DNA from: Tardiphaga sp052076105 | GTDB lineage: Bacteria; Pseudomonadota; Alphaproteobacteria; Rhizobiales; Xanthobacteraceae | Direction of reading: 5' to 3' | DNA: 64,000 bases | Assembly (NCBI RefSeq): GCF_052076105.1 | Contig: NZ_CP197245.1 | Coordinates: 496,001 to 560,000, forward strand | Part shown: positions 57,270 through 64,000 of the stretch, piece after piece | How positions within the stretch are numbered: the stretch's first letter is position 1 | Layout of the letters: each line of letters opens with the position of its first letter | Notes under the pieces: generated by a model | The model's database searches: none | What the model saw: the letters and a program-made list of their open reading frames with translations, nothing else | Told to the model about the DNA's origin: nothing | Made by a program: the position numbers and the translations under genes

Positions 57270-58115
57270 TTAAACTCGCGCGACCAATTCCTTGATCAGC
57301 GTCGAGATCCGCCCCGTTGGCGATTCCAGCTCCTTCATGATCGAGAAGTGATCCGCGCCCGGGATCTCCTCATAGCTCACCGGCAGACCACGCTGCACGC
57401 GATGCGCGGCGAGGTCTGCGGTCTGCTGGCGCAGGATCGGCAATTCGCCGCCGCCGACCACCAGCGCCAGCGGCTTGTTCGGACCGCCATCCTGCAGCAG
57501 CGGTGACTGCCGCTTCGACATTGCTTCATCGAGCTTGAGCTTCTCGTTCAGATAGGACGCACGGATTGGCTCGAGATCGTAGATGCCTGAAATCGCGACG
57601 CCGCCTTTGACCTTCGGATGCGACAGCGTCGTCGATGTGAGATGCCCACCGGCCGACCAGCCCGACACGACGATACGATCAGCATCGATTCCGAGTGTAT
57701 CGGCCTGAGCCACCAATGCATCGACGCCGGCATGGATCTCGGCGACGATCTCGTCCAGCGTCGCCTCCGGCGCCAGCGTGTAACCGATCGCGGCAACATT
57801 GATACCGTGGGCAATCGGGCCTGCGGCAAAGCAGGTGAAGAAGTCCTTCGAGCGCATCTGCCAGTAGCCACCATGGATCAGCAGCAGTGTTGGCCCGCCA
57901 TCGGCAACCTTGATGAGGTCGAACCGGTTGCGCTCGCGCGGACCATAGGCGACGTCGAGATGCGCAGGGTGCTTCGCCTTCATTGCATCCGAGCGTTGTC
58001 CCCATCCGTTGGCGATCTCGGCGCTTCCGGTGACGGCCACGCTGTTGTTGAGGCCGGCATCGACCTGCTCACGGGTCATCGCGCGCCAGTTGGAATCGCC
58101 GAACGGCTTGGTCAT
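57270..58115 (-). CDS. Arylformamidase/esterase-like alpha/beta hydrolase
   Basis: A 281-residue hydrolase of the HSL/kynurenine-formamidase-like group: oxyanion motif LLLIHGGYWQMRSKDF, nucleophile GWSAGGHLTSTTL, and the catalytic His in IPGADHFSIMKEL. The HGGYW form of the oxyanion motif is that of vertebrate-type arylformamidases. The start MTKPFGDSNWRAMT at 58115 follows GAGGATGAGTTCA; an ATG at 58124 is the alternative. It is divergent from the amidase gene at 58275, which may act in the same pathway. Confidence 0.85.
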   Translation of the reverse strand: MTKPFGDSNWRAMTREQVDAGLNNSVAVTGSAEIANGWGQRSDAMKAKHPAHLDVAYGPRERNRFDLIKVADGGPTLLLIHGGYWQMRSKDFFTCFAAGPIAHGINVAAIGYTLAPEATLDEIVAEIHAGVDALVAQADTLGIDADRIVVSGWSAGGHLTSTTLSHPKVKGGVAISGIYDLEPIRASYLNEKLKLDEAMSKRQSPLLQDGGPNKPLALVVGGGELPILRQQTADLAAHRVQRGLPVSYEEIPGADHFSIMKELESPTGRISTLIKELVARV

Positions 58116-58274
58116 TGAACTCATCCTCGTTTGCATCCCTGCATTGTGCATGGCGGCCCATGCCAAAACAGGTAGGGCCCGCGAGTCCCATTCCAGCAGA
58201 AAATAGTTTAAACGGCTACTCGCCGGACTATCATGCTGCATCTGCCTTTTCTGCATCCCCCACTGGAGACGTGC

Positions 58275-59699
58275 GTGGCTTCCCATTCTGACCTCATCAA
58301 AGCAACGGCCTGCGCCGTCGTCGATCAACTCAACAACGGGACGGTAACGCCGCTCGACCTGCTCGACGCGCTGGAAGCGCGCATCAAGGAAGTGGATGGC
58401 AAGGTCAATGCGCTGCCGATCCTGTGTTTCGACCGCGCGCGCGAACATGCGAAAGAGCTGATGAAGAAGCCGCTCGGCGAACGCGGCGTCCTTGCCGGCC
58501 TGCCTGTGCCGATCAAGGATCTCACAGCAGTGGCCGGCGTGCGCACCACGCAGGGATCGCCAATCTTCAAGGACGTGGTGCCGACCAAGTCGAATGTTCT
58601 CGTCGAGCGCCTCGAAGAGAATGGCGGCGTGATCTATGCGAAGTCCAACACGCCTGAGTTCGGCGCCGGCGCCAACACATTCAACGAAGTATTCGGCGCG
58701 ACGCTGAATCCGTGGGACCTGTCGAAGTCGGCGGCCGGCTCTTCCGGTGGCGCTGCCGCGGCACTCGCCAGCGGCACAGCCTGGATCGCACATGGCTCAG
58801 ACATGGGCGGCTCGCTGCGCAATCCCGCAAGTTTCTGCGGCATCGTCGGCCTACGCCCGAGCCCCGGCCGTGTGGCCTCGACGCCCTCCGTCGCCCTCGC
58901 CCGTATGGTGAGCGTGCAGGGCCCGATGGCCCGCACCGTGGAAGACCTCGCGCTGATGCTTGACGCCATGAGCGGCGAACATCCCGCCGATCTGATCTCG
59001 CTGCCGAAACTGCCGACCTCGTTCCGCTCGGCCGTGCGCGCCGGCACCAAGCCGAAGCGCATCGCCTATTCGCCGGATCTCGGCATCACCCCGGTTGATC
59101 CGGAAGTAGTCGCCATCACGCGCAAGGCGGCGATGGCATTCGCTGACGCCGGTGTCATTGTCGAGGAAGCGCATCCCGACCTGCGCGAAGCCCACGAATG
59201 CTTCCATGTGCTGCGCGCCTATGACTTCGCGATCTCGAAACTCCATCTGTTGCGCGACAAGCGCGATCAGCTGAAGCCGGAAGTGATTTGGAACATCGAG
59301 CAGGGCTTGAAGCTCACGGTCGATGACCTGGCCAAGGCGGAAGCGCAGCGCGTAGCTCTCGCGGCACGCGCTTACGAGTTCTTCCAGACATACGACCTGC
59401 TGCTGTGCCCGGCGACCATCACGCCACCGTTCCCGATCGAGCAGCGCTATCTCGCCGAATGCAACGGCACCAAATTCGACAACTACGTGCAGTGGCTGGG
59501 CATTGTCTATGCGATCACGCTGACCTGCTGCCCGGCGCTGTCGATGCCCTGCGGCTTCACATCAACGGGTCTGCCGGTCGGATTGCAGGTGGTCGGCCCG
59601 CCGCGCGGCGAAGCCTCACTGCTCGCTGGCGCACGCGTGCTGGAGGACATTCTGGGTCTGCGCGACTCCACGCCGATCGATCCGCGCCCGGCGAAGTAG
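58275..59699 (+). CDS. Amidase-signature (AS) family amidase
   Basis: A 474-residue amidase with the Ser-Ser-Lys machinery: Lys in LPVPIKDLTAVAGV, the glycine/serine stretch AAGSSGGAAAALASGTAWIA, and the nucleophile in GSDMGGSLRNPASFCG. AS enzymes hydrolyse amides, including aryl acylamides and indole-acetamide. The start is taken as GTG at 58275, preceded by CTGGAGACGTGC; an ATG 42 bp upstream would add 14 residues. Context (hydrolase upstream, organic-acid transporter downstream) suggests a small catabolic unit. Confidence 0.9.
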   Translation: MASHSDLIKATACAVVDQLNNGTVTPLDLLDALEARIKEVDGKVNALPILCFDRAREHAKELMKKPLGERGVLAGLPVPIKDLTAVAGVRTTQGSPIFKDVVPTKSNVLVERLEENGGVIYAKSNTPEFGAGANTFNEVFGATLNPWDLSKSAAGSSGGAAAALASGTAWIAHGSDMGGSLRNPASFCGIVGLRPSPGRVASTPSVALARMVSVQGPMARTVEDLALMLDAMSGEHPADLISLPKLPTSFRSAVRAGTKPKRIAYSPDLGITPVDPEVVAITRKAAMAFADAGVIVEEAHPDLREAHECFHVLRAYDFAISKLHLLRDKRDQLKPEVIWNIEQGLKLTVDDLAKAEAQRVALAARAYEFFQTYDLLLCPATITPPFPIEQRYLAECNGTKFDNYVQWLGIVYAITLTCCPALSMPCGFTSTGLPVGLQVVGPPRGEASLLAGARVLEDILGLRDSTPIDPRPAK

Positions 59700-60025
59700 C
59701 GGAACTCCACCGTCATGGCCGGGCAGCGCGAAGCGAGCTTCGCTGGATGACCCGGCCCTCTACTTTACCGTCCGAAGATGGATGCCCGGCCCGAGGCCGG
59801 GCACGACGAGAGGGAACATCGTTCCCGACGAGTTCCTTCGCGCACCCATAGACTTTCGTCTAAGCCACATTGCCGCACGTCACAGCTATTCATGCGCGGC
59901 CGAGGCCGGGATGCGCGCATCGCCTGACAGAACGATCCTGCCAGCAGCAATGCATTCCGCGGCATTGGCTTTTCGCGCCGAGCGTGGCAACGGGACATTT
60001 CATTTCACGGAATACGAGGTTCTAC
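59700..60025. other. Gap with a palindromic repeat before the MHS transporter
   Basis: The first 110 bp hold a palindrome (59711-59809, CGTCATGGCCGGGC inverted as GCCGGGCACGACG). The remaining ~215 bp, upstream of the GTG start at 60026, should contain the transporter promoter. No gene was seen. Confidence 0.55.
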
Positions 60026-61348
60026 GTGGCAGATTCATTCGCACCGCCGGCGGACGGCAAACTCCATTTCGACGACGCCAGAAAACGCATCAAGGCGATC
60101 TTCATCGGCTCGATGGGCAATCTCGTCGAATGGTATGACTTCTACGCCTACACCGCCTTCGCCCTGTATTTCGCGCCGGCCTTCTTTCCGAACTCCGACC
60201 CGGTCGTGCAGCAGCTCAATGCGGCCGTACTGTTCGCTGCCACCTTCCTGATGCGGCCGCTCGGCGGCTGGCTGTTCGGCTATCTCGCCGATACCTATGG
60301 CCGTCGTATATCGCTGACGATCTCAGTTCTGTGCATGTGCTTCGGCTCGCTGATCATCGCCTGCACGCCGACCTATGCCACTATCGGCATCGCGGCACCG
60401 ATCCTGCTCGCGCTCGCCCGCATCATCGAAGGCCTCAGCCTCGGCGGCGAATATGGCGCCAGCGCCACCTATCTCTCGGAAGTCGCCGATCCCAAGCATC
60501 GCGGCTTCTATTCGAGCTTCCAGTACGTCACCCTGATCGGCGGCCAGTTGACCGCGATCATCGTGCTCCTACTGCTGCAGAAGGTGTTCCTCACCGAGCA
60601 GGAGCTGAAGGACTGGGGCTGGCGCATTCCGTTCGTGATTGGCGCGGGTCTTGCGGTCTTCACCGCCGTGATGCGTCGCGACATGCACGAGACCGAACAG
60701 TTCCAGGAAGCCAAGAAGCTGGCCAAGCCGCGCGGCTCACTGCGCGCGCTGCTGGCCTATCCGCGCGAATTGCTGCTGGTTGTCGGCCTCACCGCCGGTG
60801 GCACCGCCGCATTCTATACCTTCACCACCTACATGCAGACCTTCGTGAAGCTCTCGGTCGGCCTCACGGCGGACCAGACCACAACGGTGATCTTCGGCAC
60901 GCTGGTGTTCGCCTGCCTGCTGCAGCCGATCTATGGCGCGATCTCCGACCGCATCGGCCGAAAGCCGCTGCTGATCTTCTTCGGCGTTGCCGGCACGCTG
61001 GCGACTGTTCCGATCCTGACCGCGTTGCAGACCACCAAGTCGCCATTCACGGCGTTCCTGCTGATCTGCGGCGCCTGGGTATTCGTGGCTGGCTATACCT
61101 CGATCAACGCGGTGGTGAAGGCCGAACTGTTCCCGACCAATATCCGCGCCCTCGGCGTCGGCGTACCCTATGCGCTGACGGTGTCCATCTTCGGCGGTAC
61201 GGCGCCCGCGATCGCGCTTTACTTCAAGCAGATCGGTCATGAACAGTGGTTCTACTATTATCTGTCGGGCATGATCTTCCTGTCGCTGCTGATTTACGCC
61301 ACCATGCGCGACACCAAGCACAAGTCGGCGATGCACCGTCACGAGTGA
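60026..61348 (+). CDS. MHS-family (KgtP-like) proton-coupled organic acid transporter
   Basis: A 440-residue MFS carrier with twelve hydrophobic segments. The metabolite:H+ symporter signature appears as SMGNLVEWYDFYAYTAFALY near the N-terminus, then LMRPLGGWLFGYLADTYGRR, GLSLGGEYGASATYLSE and IGRKPLLIFFGVAGT. Family members take up 2-oxoglutarate, citrate, shikimate or similar acids. The GTG at 60026 is preferred because CGAGGTTCTAC precedes it; a frame open from 59870 lacks support. It ends 30 bp before the sulfite-oxidase-like gene and may be co-transcribed. Confidence 0.9.
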   Translation: MADSFAPPADGKLHFDDARKRIKAIFIGSMGNLVEWYDFYAYTAFALYFAPAFFPNSDPVVQQLNAAVLFAATFLMRPLGGWLFGYLADTYGRRISLTISVLCMCFGSLIIACTPTYATIGIAAPILLALARIIEGLSLGGEYGASATYLSEVADPKHRGFYSSFQYVTLIGGQLTAIIVLLLLQKVFLTEQELKDWGWRIPFVIGAGLAVFTAVMRRDMHETEQFQEAKKLAKPRGSLRALLAYPRELLLVVGLTAGGTAAFYTFTTYMQTFVKLSVGLTADQTTTVIFGTLVFACLLQPIYGAISDRIGRKPLLIFFGVAGTLATVPILTALQTTKSPFTAFLLICGAWVFVAGYTSINAVVKAELFPTNIRALGVGVPYALTVSIFGGTAPAIALYFKQIGHEQWFYYYLSGMIFLSLLIYATMRDTKHKSAMHRHE

Positions 61349-61378
61349 CGGTCAACATCTAGCCAAGGAGCGTCAGCC

Positions 61379-62041
61379 ATGACCGAGGACCACACCCCGC
61401 CGGAATCCAAGCTGACGCAGACCAAACAGCGCTGGGCGCGCGAGGGCCGGTTTCTCACCGGCAAGATTGCGCGCCCGGACGACCAGCGGCTCCCGCCCGG
61501 CCAGCACCTGACACAGGACTGGCCGGTGCTGGATCTGGGCATCACGCCAAACATCCCCCGCGAGCGCTGGCGCCTCGATGTCTATGGCGCCGTCGAGACG
61601 CCGCTGTTCTGGGATTTCGGCCAGTTCAGCGCACAGCCGCAATCGACCTTCATTTCTGACATCCACTGCGTCACCACCTGGTCGCGTTACGACAACCAGT
61701 GGGAGGGGCTTTCGACCCGTGCTTTGCTGGACGCCTGCCAGCCGAAGTCTGAGGCGCGCTTTGTGGTGCTGGAATCCCATGATGGCTATACCACCAACCT
61801 GTCATTGGAAGACTTCGCTGCCGAAGACGCGCTGCTGGCGCATTCGTGGCAGGGCTCCCCGATCGAGCGCGACCATGGTGGCCCCGTGCGTGTGATCGTG
61901 CCGCATCTGTATTTCTGGAAGAGCGCCAAATGGCTGCAGCGCATCCAGTTCGTCAGCGACGACAAGCCCGGCTATTGGGAAGTTCGTGGTTATCACAACC
62001 GCGGCGATCCGTGGCAGGAGCAACGGTATTCGGACGATTGA
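61379..62041 (+). CDS. Sulfite-oxidase-like molybdenum enzyme (catalytic subunit)
   Basis: A 220-residue Moco enzyme of the sulfite-oxidase fold without haem or dimerisation domain. The molybdenum-binding Cys lies in FISDIHCVTTWSRYDNQWEG; YDNQWEG and the C-terminal FWKSAKWLQRIQFV with PGYWEVRGYHNRGDPW are conserved. It resembles cytosolic YuiH-type enzymes; there is no Tat signal. AAGGAGCGTCAGCC precedes the ATG. The substrate is unknown. The next genes (DUF2478, ModE-like) also concern molybdenum, which supports a functional cluster with moaB at 8.2 kb as a distant partner. Confidence 0.92.
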   Translation: MTEDHTPPESKLTQTKQRWAREGRFLTGKIARPDDQRLPPGQHLTQDWPVLDLGITPNIPRERWRLDVYGAVETPLFWDFGQFSAQPQSTFISDIHCVTTWSRYDNQWEGLSTRALLDACQPKSEARFVVLESHDGYTTNLSLEDFAAEDALLAHSWQGSPIERDHGGPVRVIVPHLYFWKSAKWLQRIQFVSDDKPGYWEVRGYHNRGDPWQEQRYSDD

Positions 62042-62104
62042 CGGCCGCGCGTTGCCCGTAAAGGCTGGCGCAACTGCTCACTCGTTTCAGCCGTGGATGG
62101 AATT

Positions 62105-62671
62105 CTATTTCAGCACTTCGCAAACGCTGCGATGGTCCTGACGGATCTGCCCCTCGGTACGGCAGGAGACTTTCGCCCACCATCCGTCGAGCGACTCGCG
62201 ATCGCATTGCAGCTTGACGCTCATGCCATCGGCAAATTCGATCCATTCGGCAAAACGATGCGACGGCACAGCGATCACCACGGGGATATCGCTGCTGAGC
62301 GCGCGCTCAATCAGATAAGCGAGCCCCTTGCCCTCGCGCTCCTGCTTGCCGAACCGGTTGATGATGACCAGATCGGCGCCCTCGTCGATGGCATCGGCGA
62401 CCTGCGTGCCGGCATCGAGCAACTGCCCCACATCCAGCTTGCAGCCTTTTGCGCCGGGACCGAGATCCTGAAACAAGCGCACCTGCGCACCCGTATGCAG
62501 CATCACCGCTGTGAGCTTCGGCACGTCGACTTCGCGATGTCCGAGCTGCACTAGCCCGACCGGGCGAACGCCCCGCTTGCCCAGATCAGCCGCAAAAACC
62601 TGCAACACGGCATCGGGGTCCTGGTCCTTTTCATAGACCAGCGCAGCGAGATCGCATTGGGCATCGAACAT
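62105..62671 (-). CDS. DUF2478 (molybdenum-linked P-loop-like) protein
   Basis: A 188-residue protein from MFDAQCDLAALVYEKDQDPD. The core reads AVMLHTGAQVRLFQDLGPGA, ADLVIINRFGKQEREGKG and DIPVVIAVPSHRFAEW, the DUF2478 pattern. Genes of this family often lie near modE, mod transporters or molybdoenzymes; function is unproven. The ATG at 62671 begins the conserved part; 18 upstream in-frame residues look non-coding. It is convergent with the sulfite-oxidase-like gene and follows the ModE-like gene on the same strand. Confidence 0.82.
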   Translation of the reverse strand: MFDAQCDLAALVYEKDQDPDAVLQVFAADLGKRGVRPVGLVQLGHREVDVPKLTAVMLHTGAQVRLFQDLGPGAKGCKLDVGQLLDAGTQVADAIDEGADLVIINRFGKQEREGKGLAYLIERALSSDIPVVIAVPSHRFAEWIEFADGMSVKLQCDRESLDGWWAKVSCRTEGQIRQDHRSVCEVLK

Positions 62672-62819
62672 TACGGGATTCCAGTTGAGACCCAGCGCGC
62701 CCGGGAACGGCCGAGGACATCGCAATGCTAGTCCAGAATAGAGTCATTCGAAAGCGCGATCAGGGTGGCGGTCGCGATATATTTACCCGGATACAACGAA
62801 GAAATCGGCGGGTGGCGGG

Positions 62820-63194
62820 CTAGAATCTGCGCTTCTTGCCGATATCGCCCTTCAGAGCCAACAGCTCCTTGCGCGCGGCGGTGGTCGCGGCGCTTTCAAT
62901 GCCGCGATAGCGCTTGATCAGCATCAGGCCGAATGGCGTGAGGATGGCGCCGCCGCCATTCTTGCCGCCGGTCTGGCGCTCGACGGCAGGTTGTCCGCAG
63001 ATCCGGTTGAGTTCATCCACCAGATCCCAGGCGCGCTTGTAGGACATCGCCATGGCACGGCCGGCGGCTGAAATCGAACCGGTAGCGTGGATATGTTCGA
63101 GAAGCAGGATCTTGCCCGGTCCGATCCGTCCCTCGGAATCGAGGTCTATGCGGATACTGAGGGCTGGCACCGGCGGGCTGGTTGATTTGGACAT
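62820..63194 (-). CDS. ModE-type winged-helix regulator without TOBE domains
   Basis: A 124-residue protein equal to the DNA-binding half of ModE: IRIDLDSEGRIGPGKILLLE, HIHATGSISAAGRAMAMSYK and WDLVDELNRICGQPAVERQT, ending in TPFGLMLIKRYRGIE. The molybdate-binding TOBE domains are absent, as in many short ModE-like regulators. By position it should control the molybdenum-related genes around it. It is upstream of the DUF2478 gene on the same strand (148-bp gap). Confidence 0.88.
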   Translation of the reverse strand: MSKSTSPPVPALSIRIDLDSEGRIGPGKILLLEHIHATGSISAAGRAMAMSYKRAWDLVDELNRICGQPAVERQTGGKNGGGAILTPFGLMLIKRYRGIESAATTAARKELLALKGDIGKKRRF

Positions 63195-63238
63195 AACCGA
63201 AATCTACTTCCGCAGACGCAACCTTGCCAGTCTAACAA

Positions 63239-63382
63239 TCAAGGAACGTTTGAGCGTTGGCGGCATTCGGAGCAAATGACTTCGCCCCTGGTCACATGGG
63301 CGATGCCGCGACAAACCCATTTCCGGGCCATCGCATGCAGCGGCCGCCGTGCCAGCTGATAAATGAAATATACATCGAGCAT
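63239..63382 (-). CDS. Possible small cysteine-containing protein
   Basis: A 47-residue frame from the ATG at 63382: MLDVYFIYQLARRPLHAMAR, then KWVCRGIAHVTRGEVICSEC and RQRSNVP. The spacing of cysteines (C then CSEC) could form a small zinc site. The same frame is open from 63433. No ribosome-binding site is convincing. Recognised only vaguely; could be chance. Confidence 0.4.
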   Translation of the reverse strand: MLDVYFIYQLARRPLHAMARKWVCRGIAHVTRGEVICSECRQRSNVP

Positions 63383-63486
63383 TGTGAAATGGAATCCGTT
63401 TCGTCGTTGCATAGATAAGGCGGCGTCCTGCAATCAGAACGCCGCCTTTCTCCTATCAGCCATCTCTTTTTAGTTAGCTACACAGC

Positions 63487-64000
63487 TTAGCCGTGAAGTT
63501 TCTTCGCGGTCTCGGCAATCACCTTGCCCTGATAGCGGGCACCGGCCAGTTCGTTTGCCGAAGGCTGGCGGCTGCCGTCGCCACCGGTGATGGTGGTTGC
63601 GCCGTAGGGCGAACCGCCGGTGACTTCATCGAGCTTCATCTGACCCTGGAACCCATAGTTCAGGCCGACAACCGTCATGCCGAAATGCAGCAGGTTGGTG
63701 ATGATCGAGAACAGCGTGGTCTCCTGGCCGCCATGCTGGGTCGCGGTCGCGGTGAAGGCACCGCCGACCTTGCCATGCAGCGCGCCCTTGGCCCACAACC
63801 CGCCGGCCTGATCGAGGAAGTTCGCCATCTGCGAGGCCATGCGGCCGAAGCGGGTGCCGGTGCCGACGATGATCGCGTCGTAATTGGCGAGGTCATCGAC
63901 GGTGGCGACCGGCGCTGCCTGATCCATCTTGTAGTAAGATGCCTTGGCGACCTCGGCGGGCACCAGTTCGGGCACGCGCTTGATATCGACTGTGGCGCCG
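63487..64000 (-). CDS. wrbA: NAD(P)H:quinone oxidoreductase, flavodoxin-like (WrbA), 5' end beyond window
   Basis: The visible C-terminal ~170 residues of WrbA, which makes two-electron reductions of quinones with FMN. IIVGTGTRFGRMASQMANFL is the flavodoxin-like FMN region, and VGGAFTATATQHGGQETTLF and GGSPYGATTITGGDGSRQPS are strongly WrbA-specific. The N-terminus with the first FMN loop lies past base 64000. The gene is intact up to the edge. Confidence 0.95.
   Translation of the reverse strand, partial: GATVDIKRVPELVPAEVAKASYYKMDQAAPVATVDDLANYDAIIVGTGTRFGRMASQMANFLDQAGGLWAKGALHGKVGGAFTATATQHGGQETTLFSIITNLLHFGMTVVGLNYGFQGQMKLDEVTGGSPYGATTITGGDGSRQPSANELAGARYQGKVIAETAKKLHG

Noticed and set aside
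58116..58793. N-terminal extension of the arylformamidase-like hydrolase through the amidase gene
   Set aside because: The extra 226 codons are antisense to the amidase; a good start with ribosome-binding site exists at 58115.

Overview
The window looks like a chromosomal stretch of an alphaproteobacterium of the Bradyrhizobiaceae/Nitrobacteraceae (Bradyrhizobium, Rhodopseudomonas, Tardiphaga or Afipia group). The signs are high G+C, a CcrM GANTC methylase, the order mutY / DUF721 / DsbA-like / smc, a DUF1236 protein, a pyruvate phosphate dikinase with a Lys/Ala-rich leader, an alphaproteobacterial-type LexA box, and many intergenic palindromes of the kind common in these genomes. Assignments come from reading the sequence and recalling families; no database search was run. 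I saw no tRNA, rRNA, CRISPR array, integrase or transposase.

Layout. 0.2-9.7 kb: ETF-quinone oxidoreductase, an unusual family-4-like uracil-DNA glycosylase, a GT39-like membrane protein, RNase HII, a VOC protein, a radical-SAM protein behind a LexA box, a degenerate glycosyltransferase, a GNAT enzyme, MoaB and a zinc metallopeptidase. 10-19.7 kb: ccrM with GANTC sites at its start codon, a GST, a LysR/SnoaL-like divergent pair, a PAS protein overlapping a chemotaxis receptor, an FAD monooxygenase, mutY, DUF721 and a DsbA-like protein. 19.7-23.2 kb: an accessory block of repeats plus one low-G+C gene resembling AIPR abortive-infection proteins, inserted before smc. 23.2-36.5 kb: smc, an Rsm22-type methyltransferase, an autotransporter, LemA and HtpX, an AcuI-like reductase, and ribH with an FMN riboswitch. 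36.5-48.7 kb: an MFS carrier, a SleB-like hydrolase, ppdK, small membrane or secreted proteins, and glyQS, where glyS carries an internal low-G+C patch. 49-57.2 kb: an S49 peptidase, a TrmN6-like methyltransferase, DUF2007 and polyprenyl diphosphate synthase, followed by a three-gene HxlR cassette bounded on its far side by a second, decayed copy of the polyprenyl-synthase 3' end, then an AraC/SDR pair. 57.2-64 kb: a hydrolase, an amidase, an MHS-family transporter, a molybdenum-themed group (sulfite-oxidase-like enzyme, DUF2478, ModE-like regulator), and wrbA cut by the window edge.

The strongest leads are the lone AIPR-like gene with a LexA-like box and repeated operator-like motifs, the cassette at the polyprenyl-synthase 3' end, the mosaic patch inside glyS, and the LexA box in front of the radical-SAM gene. 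None of these is proven to be a new system. The AIPR-like block is the best candidate for an undescribed, damage-induced defence gene.
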